A DNA stretch of 64,000 bases, taken from the NCBI GenBank assembly GCA_028015205.1, contig CM051521.1:68804314-68868313 (forward strand), written 5' to 3'. The DNA comes from Mytilisepta virgata (taxonomy: Eukaryota > Mollusca > Bivalvia > Mytilida > Mytilidae). Positions 33,912 to 44,925 of this stretch are shown here, one piece after another. Made by a program: the position numbers and the translations under genes. Below the pieces are notes generated by a model, which saw nothing but the letters and a program-made list of their open reading frames with translations, made no database searches and was not told the DNA's origin. The stretch's first letter is position 1. Each line of letters opens with the position of its first letter.

Positions 33912-35666
33912 AGCTCACCTGACCCAAAGGGTCAAGTGAGCTTTTCTCATCACTTGGCTCCGTCGTCGTCCGTAATCTTCTCCTCTGAAACCACTGGGCC
34001 AAATTGAACCAAACTTGCCCACAAGCATCATTAGGGTATCTAGTTTAATAAATGTGTCAGATGACCCCGCCTGCCAACCAACATGGCCGACATGGCTAAA
34101 AATAGAACATAGGGGTAAACTGCAGTTTTTGTCTGATATCTCAAAAACTAAAGCAATTAGAGCAAAACTGACATGGGATAAAAATGTTCATCAGGTCAAG
34201 ATATACCTGTCATGAAATTGGTCAACCCTTTGTTGGGTTATTGCTTCTGAATTGTTAATTTTAAGGAAATTTTCAGTTTTAGGTTATTATCTTGAATATT
34301 ATTATAGATAAAGACAAATTGTAAAAAGCAAAAATGCTCAACAAAGTAAGATCTACAAATAAGTCAACATGACCAAAATCATTGATTGACCCCTTATAGG
34401 AGTTTTTGCCCTTTAAAGACGGCATCCAGCGTAAACTTTCCTTTAAAGATCTTTTCCTTTCAAACAACTGGGCCAAATGAGACCAAACTTTGGTGGAATG
34501 GTCCTTGGGTGGCCCCCTTCCAAAATTATGTCTGGCATTCCCGACTTCCAACCAAGATGGCTGCTGTTACTAAAAATAGAAAAAAAGGGGGGTGACTTTC
34601 AAAAATCTTCTTATATGAAACTACAAGTCCAGTTGCAACCAAAGTTGGCATTAATAGTTCTTCAGAGGTTCTCTTTCAGAAATATGTCCAATGACCCGGA
34701 CTGTTAACCAAGATGGCCACCACAGCCGAACTTAGTTTAACACAGGGCCCTATGGGAAAATTCATTGAAAAATCTTCTTGTCTTAAACCACTTGACCAAT
34801 TGGAAATAGACATGGCAGCAATGCTCCTAAGATGGTCCTCTTACAGAGGTGTGTCCGATGGCCCGGACTGTCAACCAAGATTGCCGCAACAACCGAACTT
34901 AGTTTAACATAGGACCCTATAGGAAAATCCATTGAAAAATCTTCTTGTCTGAAACCACTTGACATATTGGAGCCAGAGTTGGCGGCAATGGTCCTTAGGA
35001 GGACTTTTTTCAGAAATGTGTCTGATTTCATTGACTGTGAACCAAGATGGCTGCCACAGCAGAACTTAGTTTAACATAGGACCCTATGGGAAAATCACTC
35101 AAAAATCTTCTCGTTTGAAACCGCTAAGCCAATTAGAATTAGACTTGGTAGCAATGGTCCTTAGATGGTCCTCTTTCAGAATTTTGTGTGATGACCCAGA
35201 CTGTCAACCAAGATGGCCGCCACACCCGAACTTAGTTTAATATAGGGCCCCATGGAAAAATTCATTGAAAAATCTTCTTGTCTGAAACCACTTGACATAT
35301 TGGAGCCAGACTTGGTAGCATTGGTCCTTAGGAGGTCCTCTTTCACCCGGATTGTCAACCAAGATGGCTGCCACACATAACTTTGTTAAATATTGGACCC
35401 TATAGGAAAATTCATTTAAAAATCTTCTTGTCTGAAACCGCCAGTTGGAACAAGAGTTAGCAGAAATGGTCCTTAGATGGTTCTCTTTTAGAAATGTATC
35501 CGTTGAGCTGGACTGTCAACCAAGATGACTGCCACAGCTGAAATTAGTTTAACATAGAATCCTATAGAAAAACCAGCCAAATTGACTGCAACACTTAAAT
35601 TTTTAGGTCTGCTCAAGGTGAAAAGTTAAATGCAGGTGAGCGATACAGGCTCTTGATAGCCTCTAG
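33912..35666 (+). mobile_element. family A element A14
   Basis: 5' palindrome AGCTCACCTGACCC/GGGTCAAGTGAGCT, a short CGTCGTCG remnant, A1-type body, then GATGGC(C/T)GCCACA units, and 3' CAGGTGAGCGATACAGGCTC...CTCTAG. There is no coding potential. Confidence 0.85.
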
Positions 35667-35855
35667 TTTTGAAGTGTTAGAGTTCCATGACTGCGGAACG
35701 GAAAACCGAATTTTCACCAAAAAGTAAACAGACCGTGAGACCATCATCATAACAATTATGTAAAGTTTGAAGTTATTTGGATAAGAGGTTCTCAATTTAT
35801 GGTGCGAAATGTTAACACGCACAGACAGACAGACTTAAAAGATGGGCGTATAAAA
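35667..35855 (-). repeat. family C-like 5' end on the minus strand
   Basis: Ends on the plus strand with a (CAGA)n-type microsatellite and GATGGGCGTATAAAAATA. The minus strand therefore starts TTTTTATACGCCC followed by GTCTGTCTGTCTGTGCGTG, in the same order as other family C starts. Only the 5' part is recognisable. Confidence 0.5.
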
Positions 35856-36221
35856 ATAAACCTTTAAAGGGACACCGGGATTGCTCATTTCTATGTCAGA
35901 ATTCGGGAACAACACTTTCGAGATCCGGGAATACCTATTTTAAATTTTAGGAAGGAGGGATTGACTTTTATTTAAACACGGGACTTCTGGATTTCAAGTT
36001 TTTTAATTCAGGATTTCGGGATCAGACCCCTCTACCCCCATGCTATGGATAACTTAACATTTGTAAACTCAATAACAGATTTGAAAAGTTTATTTCTTTA
36101 TTGCTTTATCTCCAAGCTAGTGTCAGAACAAACCTGTAAATCAAGGTGCGTCTTCATTCAACAACTGTGGTAATTTGGTGCACTGCAGCTGTGCTATGTC
36201 AAAACAGTTTGAGAGGTTACT
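35856..36221. other. 3' flank of the orphan minus-strand exon
   Basis: The proximal part (36,088-36,107, plus-strand AGTTTATTTCTTTATTGC) gives AATAAA twice on the minus strand. No other feature is seen. Confidence 0.5.
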
Positions 36222-36647
36222 TTATGTTTCTGGATCACATTCATTGTTGTTTTCTTCTGAACTAAAAGCAAATCTATTTACAACAAATGTAGCACATTTT
36301 AACGCCGAATCGAATTCCTGAACAACTTGGATTGGTTCCTCAAAATCAGGCTCAAACAAGTGTCCCGATCGGCCCGAGACAGTCACACAAATTTCATCAG
36401 TTTTCCTCAGCATGAAATCGTCATCACACACTTCATCGAACACCTCTTTCCATTGTTTTGTGTTTTCAAAACGATAGAGTCTGTTGGAAACTACGGGTTT
36501 TGACTTTAATCCAATTTTTATTTGCACCAATGAGGAGATGGTAAACATGTTGTCAGGCTCTTTCATCCATATCAATTGGAGGCTTTTATACATAACACTG
36601 TTGTGTGATAAAGCGCTGTCAGATTGGATCAGGTTATTCTATGCAAC
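36222..36647 (-). CDS. terminal coding exon of an unknown host gene
   Basis: An acceptor-like TTTGTTGCATAG (minus strand) is followed by about 141 sense codons to a TGA-type stop region at 36,222. The composition is that of a normal soluble protein (LVQIKIGLKSKPVV, KQWKEVFDEVCDDDF, VQEFDSALKCATFVV), with an acidic C-terminus (SSEENNNECDPET). Two overlapping poly(A) signals lie about 115-130 bp downstream on the minus strand, supporting a true 3' end. The start could instead be the ATG at 36,593. No domain is recognised and no upstream exon is visible; the far side is family A sequence. It is a candidate for the last exon of a gene whose remainder lies to the right or has been lost. Confidence 0.5.
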
Positions 36648-36829
36648 AAACTCAAGACGGATACAGATACGAAAAAAATCCGCAAAAAAAAAAAACATCA
36701 CGAATTTTGAACCAAAAAAGATTTTCACTCGGACGCTTTTTTATGGGTCGATCGGGTTAGGGCACACAAACATATTCTTTTTTAAGGCCAAAAGTTTGCA
36801 TAAATCATCCTAGTCAGTGAAACAAAATG

Positions 36830-37307
36830 GCCGCCGTTCTGATTGGTCCAAATCTAAAACTTCTCCTCTGAAACCGTAAAGCCAAATGAACTGATTTTTG
36901 GTATGGAGCATCTATGGAAGATCCTTTACAAAAATTGCATAAATCATCCCAGTCTGTGAAACAAAATAGCCTCCATTAGCATTTACATGTTCTGATTGGT
37001 CGAAATTTAAAACTTCTCCTCTGAAACCATAAAGCCAAATGAACTGATTTTTGGTATGGAGCATCTATGGAAGGTCCTTTACAAAAAGTGCATAAATTAT
37101 CCCAGTCCGTGAAACAAAATAGCCACCAGAATTGGTCAAATTTTTAAATTCTTCGCCTCTGAAACCGTTTGGCCAACTTATACTTGGTATGAAGCATCTA
37201 TGGATGGTCATTTACAAAGTTTCCAGTTTCAATCTAGTCCATCAAATCAAATCAAAAATTTGTGACTCCCAGGTGAGCGATACAGGCTCAGCCCTCTAAG
37301 CCTCTTG
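36830..37307 (+). mobile_element. family A 3' fragment A15
   Basis: Body units with CTTCTCCTCTGAAACCGTAAAGCC and a GGAGCATCTATGGA block. They end in CCAGGTGAGCGATACAGGCT, the longer hairpin variant and CTCTTG. No 5' palindrome is present. Confidence 0.7.
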
Positions 37308-37321
37308 TTTAATATCTAAGC

Positions 37322-37436
37322 TCTGTTGTAGGATGAACTGTTCATTTGAAAGCTTTTACGTAATTTCGTTTCATTATAAATATTGATAAAAAGGTAAATT
37401 TTTGGTAAAAATGTGATTTTTAAAGAAAAAATGCAA
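37322..37436 (+). repeat. X2 segment of the large inverted repeat
   Basis: Reverse complement of about 56,175-56,290 (shared AGCTCTGTT, GAACTGTTCATTTGAAAGC-type and AATATTGATAAAAAGGTAAA). It ends AAAAAATGC, where the family B element begins. Confidence 0.75.
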
Positions 37437-39246
37437 ATAAAATGCTCCGCTGGGCGCAGCTAGATACGAACCCAGATGCAGAGTTCGCGAAAACCTCAAA
37501 TTTTCTGTCAGTCATAGGACTGACAAAATGCAAAATTCTGCCGGTCCCACAAAAAAATTGGTGGTCCTACAATTTTCGAAACTTTTAACAACAAAAGATG
37601 ATTAGGCCATATTCATTATTAACTGGAAAATCAACAGCAAACCTGAAAATAAACTGAAAAGTAAAAAAAAAAATTCTTTTATTTGTATAGAATTTTATTC
37701 TTCTGTGGCAAATTTGGTGATACTAAAAAGCACCTATGTTTTAGGAAATTAGGGAAAGTTATGGGATCGTTGTTGACTTCCAGTAGATTGATTTGTGTAA
37801 TGAATGGAACGTAAAACAAGACGAAATTAAAGCCCATACTTTCAGAGTTGTTACTTCATTTGTTTTTCATGAATTCATTATCAATATTAATGAAAATTGC
37901 CATTTTAACTCCATAAACAACAACGGTGACAAACTTCAAACAACCCGCCATGTGTTGACATGTGGGCAACATGTGGTCGTAATCCGGATTCGGAACGGAA
38001 CCTAATGTGAATATTTATTTGATTTGTTTCTTTCATCTTCGTATAAGATCAATGTCAATTCAATTTATAGGTTAAAGAAAAGGAATTGTGAATTCAATGA
38101 AGTAGAATATGTTATAATTTTGTAATATTAATTTAAATTTCATACTCGTGTCTAACACGAAATTGGAAGCGTAGTTATACCGAACTTTATTTTGTTGTTA
38201 CTATCTTACAAAAGATCGATTGAATTTGTTAAAAATTTTGTATTTGTAACATTTATTTTCATGTTTTGGGTGAATAAACTTGTTTGTTTTGAGGAATGGA
38301 AGACTCGATGATGACAAAAACTAATTAAGTTAATGAATAATTTTGAAAATTCCGACTTGACAAATTAAGAGATTTTTCCACGAAATTCTAAAGCTGACGA
38401 GCAGTCGGACATCGGACCGGCACAAGACACACAAATGCCAGACCTTATGAAATATTGGCGGTCAGGACCGACAGGACCGACGATTTTCGCGAACTCTGCA
38501 GATGTCGAACCCTGAATAGTTGGGGCAATTATGAACACAACAAAAAAAAATAATAATTTACCCCTTTTTTTAGCTTTTGTGCAATACACTATGAAGTTGC
38601 ACATTGATCCCCCCTCCCAAAAAAAAAACAATAAAATTTATTGTAACCCCCCCTTTTTGTGCTAAAAAAAATTTGAAATTTTCTTTTTAATTTATGAAAT
38701 ATGAAATGAGAAAAAAATTGCCCCCTCCCCAACTTCTCATTTACCCCCCCAAAATTTTGTTTTCAACTCCCCCCCCCCCCATTTAATTATACTTTGCAAC
38801 CATAACAGCCACTTTAAAAACACCATAACGTATTAAAATAGAAAATGACATCATAGTCATGGATGGCAAATTTTAAATATACATAATTTAAAAGCAGTTT
38901 AGATGAGATAAACAAAAAAGCTTCATCAGCACATTTTATATTGGCAAATTTCCAATGAAGTTCATTAAACTAAAGTTATTGGCAAATTTCCAATGGAATT
39001 TGTTAATAATAAAGTTTTGATAACAGGGCACACATATCAATTTCTTGCTATTGTGCAATACTGTGCAATTGAAGATTTCTTGCTATTGCGCAATACTATG
39101 CAATTGAAAATTTCTTGAAATATTTGACACATAATAGGTTTCTGACACAGAATAACTGAAATCAAAGAACTTAGAATTGGTCATATGATTTGAATTTATA
39201 TTCAATTTTTGGCTTCTTGTGCAATACAATATGCTGTGGAGAATTG

Positions 39247-39277
<31 letters not shown>

Positions 39278-40105
39278 AAAATTACCCCTTTTTTAGCTTT
39301 AATATTGGACCCCGATTTGGACCAACTTGAAAACTGGGCCCATAATAAAAAAACTAAGTACATGTTTAGATTCAGCATATCAAAGAACCAAAAGAATTCA
39401 ATTTTTGTTAAAATCAAACTAAGTTTAATTTTGGACCCTTTGGACCTTAATGTAGACCAATTTGAAAACGGGACCAAAAATTAAGAATCTAAATGCACGG
39501 TTAGATTCGGCATATCAAAGAACCCCAATAGTTCAATTTTCGATGAAATCAAAGTTTAATTTTGGACCCTTTTGGCCCCTAATTCCTAAACTGTTGGGAC
39601 CAAAACTGCCAAAATCAATCCCAACCTTCCTTTTGTGGTCATAAACCTTGTGTTTAAATTTCATAAATTTCTATTTACTTATACTAAATTTATTGTGCAA
39701 AAACCAAGAAAAATGCTTATTTGGGCCCTTTTTTAGCCCCTAATTCCTAAACTATTGGGACCAAAACTCCCAAAAACAACCCCAACCTTCCTTTTGTGGT
39801 CATAAACCTTGTGTTAAAATTTCATAGATTTCTGTTTACTTATACTAGAGTTATTGTGCGAAAACCAAGAAAAATGCTTATTGGGCCCTTTTTTGGCCCC
39901 TAATTCTTAAACTGTTGGGACCAAAACTGCCAAAATCAATCCCAACCTTCCTTTTGTGGTCATAAACCTTGTGTTTAAATTTCATAGATTTCTATTAACT
40001 TATACTAAAGTTATAGTGCGAAAACCAAATGTCTTCGGAGGCCGATGACGGACGACGATGACGACGAACCAATATACGACCGCAAAAATTTTGCGGTCGT
40101 ATAAA
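37437..40105 (-). mobile_element. family B element, complete, minus strand
   Basis: The 5' end (right side) is the palindrome ATACGACCGCAAAA/TTTTGCGGTCGTAT at 40,074-40,103, next to a GACGACGATGACGACG microsatellite and three tandem 160-bp units (39,577-40,015; AATTCCTAAACTGTTGGGACC). The 3' end (left side) has a hairpin GCTCCGC-TGG-GCGCAGC (37,443-37,459), next to a degenerate ATACGAAC. C runs occur at 38,770 and 39,247. On the other arm of the inverted repeat this position is unoccupied (AAATGCGAAAAACTGG), which fixes the insertion. There is no coding potential. Confidence 0.8.
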
Positions 40106-40111
40106 AACTTG

Positions 40112-40452
40112 AAATGAAGAAAAACTGTTTTTTATGGTTACTTTTTCAGAATGTATAACTTAAGAATGTCTTATTAATTTATTTATTATATTTTTTGAAT
40201 TATTTGTATTGGTATGAAAGAAATTTTTGAGTTAAATATGTGATTTCTAGCGAAAAAATGTGTAAAACTGGAAACTAAGGAAACTTGATAATTTAGATTT
40301 AAGAGTTATAATATATAATTTTTAACAAAGATAGAGATATCATCATTTTTCTATTATGAATTCCTCTTGCTCAACATTAATATAAAGGTAAATTCTGGGT
40401 TAAATATGTGATTTTAGCAGAAAATTGGGCAAAACTGAAAATGAAAAAAGTA
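40112..40452 (+). repeat. X3-X4 segments of the large inverted repeat
   Basis: Two units, each with GGGTTAAATATGTGATTT or close variant. The reverse complement lies at 54,404-54,495 plus 55,918-56,170. It includes TATTATGAATTCCTCTTGCTC, the empty site for the minus-strand family A copy A21. Confidence 0.8.
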
Positions 40453-40639
40453 GTTACATGGTATGATTTGTAAGCTTTGTTGAAATTTTGATATTCTATT
40501 TTATGTTTCAAGACATTATGATTTATCAAAGTTAAGTAAAATCTAATAAGATTTATGGAAGTTTGTGTTATCTTTATCAGATCATGCCACATATTTATCA
40601 TTTTATAGTTTAACCAAACTTACTGACTACCAGAATGAT

Positions 40640-40925
40640 ATTACAAATAATGTCACAGAATGTTCATTCATCATCGATAAGATCTTTATCTGTGATTGGC
40701 GTTGAATTAGAACAATTTATACCCCTGCATCCACCACATCCATCATAACAACTTAGTCTGTTTTTTTCTGCAACCATATTTCCTGCATGGTATCACAATC
40801 TGAGTTGCAGTTACAGTGAATTATCTTTAGTAGAAAGTCTAGGGCAGGTTTTGTGACATTTCAATTGGTAATAGATTTTCGTTCTGTTCAGACCAACCCC
40901 ATTCTGTTGGATTCATGTCTCTAAC
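40640..40925 (-). pseudogene. remnant of a Cys-rich C-terminal domain
   Basis: Minus-strand readings give NPTEWGW, then NLLPIEM, then HCNCNSDCDT, CRKYGCRK and finally CYDGCGGCRGINCSN before a stop, in more than one frame. This order (NPxxWGW, then a CxC...CRKxG...C..C.GC.N cluster) is the C-terminus I recall from a widespread invertebrate protein family whose middle part carries a GEDTDLLVLL-type PIN/FEN-like segment; such a segment lies at 42,088 on the other strand. Frame changes in an A7 run and elsewhere show it is dead. The family identity is from memory. Confidence 0.55.
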
Positions 40926-41037
40926 AGTCTAACCAATATTGACACTGCAGAAAAACTCGTAATAAGTGAAATTGTGCAGCACTTGAAGTAGATGGAAGTG
41001 ACTGAACCTAAACGCGACTTGCAGACATTGCCTTTTT

Positions 41038-41780
41038 ATACGCCCGTACAAATTTTGACGGGACGTATTATGGTATACAAATGTCCGGTGTCCGTCTGTC
41101 CGTCGTAAACATGTCGCGCCGTAACTTGAGAACGACTCATCCAAATTTCACGAAACTTAACATAGTTGTTTCTTATGATGGTCAAACGATCTGTATACTT
41201 TTTGGTGGAAATAAGATTAAAACTTTTTGAGTTACGGGACTTTGTAACTAAAACAGAAGTGTGTTTTTTTCACATGTTGCGCTGTAACTCAAAAACGATT
41301 TATGATTATTGCTTAAAACTTTACACACTTCTTAGTTATATTAATCTTAAGATCTGTATACTTTTTGGTGATGATTCAAAATTTTATTTTAGAGTTATTG
41401 AGTTTTTTGTAAAAAAAAAGGGGGGGGGGGGGGTTTCACATGTTGCACCGTATCTCAAAAACGATTTATGATTATTGCATAAAACTTTACACACTTCTTA
41501 GTTATTTTAATCTGAAGATCTGTTTAGTTTTTTGTGATGATTCTTTATTTTATTTTTGAGTTATTGAATTTTTATTGAGCTTTTTGGTAAAAAAGGTAGT
41601 TTTTTTTGGTCACATTTCGCGCCGTATCTCTATTGCTTAAAATTTTACACGCTTATGTTTTGCTGGGTTTCCATATACATCCCACCAGCAGCTCTTTTAA
41701 ATAAAGGAGGATTCCAAAAAAATTTATCATGTTTTTTTTACAAGACGACGGGCGTATCATGCACTCGTGGCGAACCTGTT
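41038..41780 (+). mobile_element. family C element, complete
   Basis: 5' palindrome ATACGCCCGT...GACGGGACGTAT (41,038-41,070), then GTCCGTCTGTCCGTCG microsatellite, then tandem ~167-bp units (CAAAAACGATTTATGATTATTGC at about 41,292 and 41,457, plus a partial third). The 3' end is ACGGGCGTATCATGC, a small GC-rich hairpin and CCTGTT. There is no coding potential. A G run occurs at 41,420. Confidence 0.8.
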
Positions 41781-41810
41781 TATTAGTGAATTTTATCATA
41801 CGTAACAGGT

Positions 41811-42070
41811 CTGCCTCGTAGGTCTCGTGGTAGCGTGCTCGCCCCGAGTTCGGAAGGTCGCGGGTTCGATCCCCGGCCGGGTCAAACCAAAGACATTAAA
41901 ATTGGTATTTGCTGATTCTTCGCCAAGCATGCGGCATCTAGGAGTAAGAGCAAAGACTGGTCGGTTCGGAGTCAGTATAATGTGTCTGAGTGAGGTAATA
42001 TGTCTTCCTGCGGACAGTTACCTCATGAGCTAGCACATTAAAGATGGTTGCCACTGGACGTTAAAAAATA
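41811..42070 (+). mobile_element. tRNA-derived SINE 1
   Basis: The head (41,812-41,883) has A-box-like GGTCTCGTGGTAGCG and a perfect B box GGTTCGATCCC, so it is derived from a tRNA with an internal Pol III promoter. The two ends of the tRNA-like part do not pair as an acceptor stem. A 180-bp non-tRNA body follows (GGAGTAAGAGCAAAGACTGG, AATGTGTCTGAGTGAGG), of a type common in bivalves. Confidence 0.8.
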
Positions 42071-42087
42071 ATTCATCCATGCATCCA

Positions 42088-42360
42088 AAGTAACAGATCA
42101 AGGCCTTCTAATGGAATTCCACCATACAATGTGACAATTTCCTCTTTTCCATTATATGCCGATTTATTAATAGTCCAGACGGCTCTTACAATTTCACATG
42201 CTACTGAAGTAGTTGTATTTGGAGAAGACACTGATTTACATGTTTTACTTTGCATTGTCATCACGCCATTCAAAATCAAATTACAATATATTTTAAATCA
42301 GATAAAAAAAGCTACCACAAAAGCACACAAAATATGGGATATAAGGCCATATGAGCTATT
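42088..42360 (+). pseudogene. PIN/FEN-like GEDTDL domain fragment
   Basis: The plus strand reads YADLLIVQTALTISHATEVV and then VFGEDTDLHVLL, followed by about 30 more codons ending KIWDI. This matches the segment (DADxLIVxTAL...VVVxGEDTDLLVLL) of a dispersed invertebrate family of unknown function, whose acidic residues suggest a PIN-like nuclease fold. Only this central segment is present, without start, stop or splice context. A piece of the same family's Cys-rich C-terminus is 1.2 kb away on the opposite strand. Confidence 0.5.
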
Positions 42361-42690
42361 GCCATCACTTGACGTCCTTCGTCGTCGTAGTTAACTTTCC
42401 TTTAAAGATCTCCTTCTCTGAAAGGACTGGATCAGTTGGAACAAAACTTGGCAGCAATGGTCCTTAGGTGGTCCTCTTTCAGAAATATATCAGATGACCC
42501 GGCCCGTCATCCAAGATAGTTTAACATAGGATCCTATGAGAAATTTGCTTAAAGATCTTCTTGAAACCACTTGGCCAATTGGAACAAACTTAGCAGCAAT
42601 GGTCCTTAGGTTGTCCTCTTTCAGAAGTGTTTCCGATGACCACGTCCACCATCAGAGCTAGTCCTTAGTTGATCCTTTTTCAGAATTATA
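42345..42690 (+). mobile_element. family A fragment A16
   Basis: A degenerate start (GGCCATATGAGCTATTGCCATCACTTGACGTCC, no intact palindrome) and two body units with AATGGTCCTTAGG. It is cut by SINE 2 at CAGAATTATA. Confidence 0.65.
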
Positions 42691-42945
42691 TCTGGGGCCT
42701 CAGTGACCGAGTGGTCTAGGTAGTTCGTCATGACTACTAATGATCACTAGGTTGTGAGTTCGAAACTCACCTGTGGCGGGGTGTGTTCGACTCTGATCTA
42801 AATTGACAAGGATTGCCAATTTTCCTACCAAAGGTCAGTGTTCTCTCCGGGTACTCCGGCATCCTCCACCAACAAAAACTGTCCGCCGTGAAATAGATAA
42901 ATGTGCTGAAAACGGTGTAAAACCCCAACTAAACAAACAAACAAA
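42691..42945 (+). mobile_element. tRNA-derived SINE 2 with target duplication
   Basis: A tRNA-like head with GTGACCGAGTGGTCTAGG and B-box-like GAGTTCGAAACTC, then CTCTCCGGGTACTCCGGC, and a (CAAA)n tail. The 10-bp direct repeat CAGAATTATA flanks it (42,681-42,690 and 42,946-42,955). The right copy directly abuts MITE K1. Confidence 0.85.
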
Positions 42946-43539
42946 CAGAATTATACTGTGGATTCATTAGTATTCGTTGTAAACCAATTTTCGTGGTTTT
43001 CGTGGGTCCCAGTAAACAACGAATTTAAATATCCAACGAAAAATAAATTTTATACTTTAGCTTAAATGCTCTGAAGTTTGAAACCACATTGAACAATTGC
43101 ATTTTTACAGCATGTTCTTGGATACTGACATATGAGTCAGCTATTTCCACAGAGGATACAGTGTTTCATGTAATTTTATCTTTTGTAACATATAAACGCT
43201 CAAAAAATTTTCTTTAAAAATATTTTGATTGTGTAAATTGTCGCGGAATTCACTTCCGTTTTTTTTTATTCAGACATTCAAGAAAACTATTAATCCTAAT
43301 TAGGCCTAAACGATACAGACTTTCTCTTAAATTACAGTAAAAAACATCTTGACAAAAGATAATAAAGCAGAAATTATTGATCGTAATTAAAAATATGTAT
43401 GTGTATGCCCGAGGTATTTGATGACAAGTGATTGCAATTTTGTCAATATATATTTCACACCTGATTAAATTAATCTAACAAGTAAATAATTACGGATTTT
43501 GTTAATCTTGTTAAATTCATGACAAGTCTTGTTCCGTTA

Positions 43540-44868
43540 CAGTGGAACCCCCGAAAACTGGCCCCTCTGAAAACTGAACTTTTACTTTCGGTCCAGAATT
43601 TTGGCGTATATATTCAAGTAAAAAAATCCTGAAAACCGGACCATCTGAATTCCGAACACTGGCCATACTTTGCGGTACAAAACATATATATTCTTGTGAA
43701 ATTAACCTCCAGAAACGGCTGAAACAATGTATTACCTGGAAAATCAGTGAACTGTAATAAATGTCATCCTTAATCGATCGAAGATTGACATCATTAAACT
43801 AAATAACCATTTTAAATAAAGGTGTGAAAGTCGTTAATCAAACAATAATCAGGCATCAATAAAAACGTAAAATAATATGCGCGTGGTGGTACATGTACAT
43901 ATGTAAGCACATGGCACAATTTCACAACATAATACATTGTAATACACTTCCGGTTTCACTCTCCGGATCAGATACGTCTTTTCCGGAACCTCCTAAATAA
44001 CAATCCAAAGATACTAATATTAGATGTAGTAAATTTATACTATGCTGTATACGACGCATTTCAAGGAGTTACCTCTCATCAGCAGCATTAAAACCGAAAC
44101 ATTTGGAAGACCAAAAACCAAATTTATATTAAACAAGAAGTACTCAACCAAAGATACCGAAATAGGAAGCCAAATTTCAGCTAAGGAGATCTACCATGTG
44201 CAGTACAAGGAATGAACCCTTAGTATTTCTATTATTTTTAAATTTTGCTAAATACTGGTAATTTCTGTAACAAATCAATGAATAATCATGTCAGAAGAGT
44301 CTGACGACTGGGTTGGCGAATACCCTCGGGGACCTAGGGTCCACCAGCAGAGGCATCATCCCAGGAGTTTCAAAATAACAATCCAAAGAACAAATATTAG
44401 ATATAGTAAATTTATACTATGCTGTATACGACGCATTTCAAGGAGTTACCTCTCATCAGCAGCATTAAAACCGAAACATTTGGAAGACCAAAAAACAAAC
44501 TTATATTAAACAAGAAGTACTCAACCAAAAATACCGAAATGGGAAGCCAAATTTTAGCTAAGGAGATCTACCATGTGCAATACAAGGAATGAACCCTTAG
44601 TATTTCTATTATTTTTGAATTTTGCTAAATACTGGTAATTTCTGTAACAAATCAATGAATAATCATGTCAGACAAGTCTGACGACTGGGTTGGCGAATAC
44701 CCTCGGGGACCTAGGGTCCACCAGCAGAGGCATCATCCCAGGAGTTTCAAAATAACAATCCAAAGATACTAATATTAGATATAGTAAATTTACTCCTAAA
44801 ACCGGACACTCTAAAAACCGGCCGATTTCTCCGGTCCCATAGCTGTTCGGTTTACAGAGGTTCCACTG
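43540..44868. mobile_element. TIR element M (CAGTGGAACC), TA target
   Basis: Ends CAGTGGAACCCCC and GGTTCCACTG, flanked by TA on each side. K3 reads TTCCGTTACCAATTTT with a single TA, confirming insertion with TA duplication. Such ends are typical of pogo/Tigger-like Tc1-mariner relatives. Inside is a 377-378-bp direct repeat (starts near 44,001, 44,379 and 44,756, the third partial) containing TCTGACGACTGGGTTGGCGA. No transposase is present, so it is non-autonomous. Confidence 0.85.
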
Positions 44869-44925
44869 TACCAATTTTAAGAATTTGTTTTGTTAGACTT
44901 TTGTTTTATAAGCGCTTAAAATCAG

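Noticed and set aside
39202..39484. Paired 91-codon ORFs on both strands
   Set aside because: They are built on a poly-C/poly-A run and family B repeat sequence, and are mirror readings of each other.
41812..41883. A functional tRNA gene
   Set aside because: A and B boxes are present but the acceptor arms do not pair. The sequence continues into a SINE body, so it is a SINE head.
42691..42782. A second functional tRNA gene
   Set aside because: The tRNA-like head runs into a SINE body with a (CAAA)n tail and a target duplication.
44668..44874. 68-codon minus-strand ORF in element M
   Set aside because: It crosses the TIR and the internal direct repeat and has no start context or domain. Probably chance.
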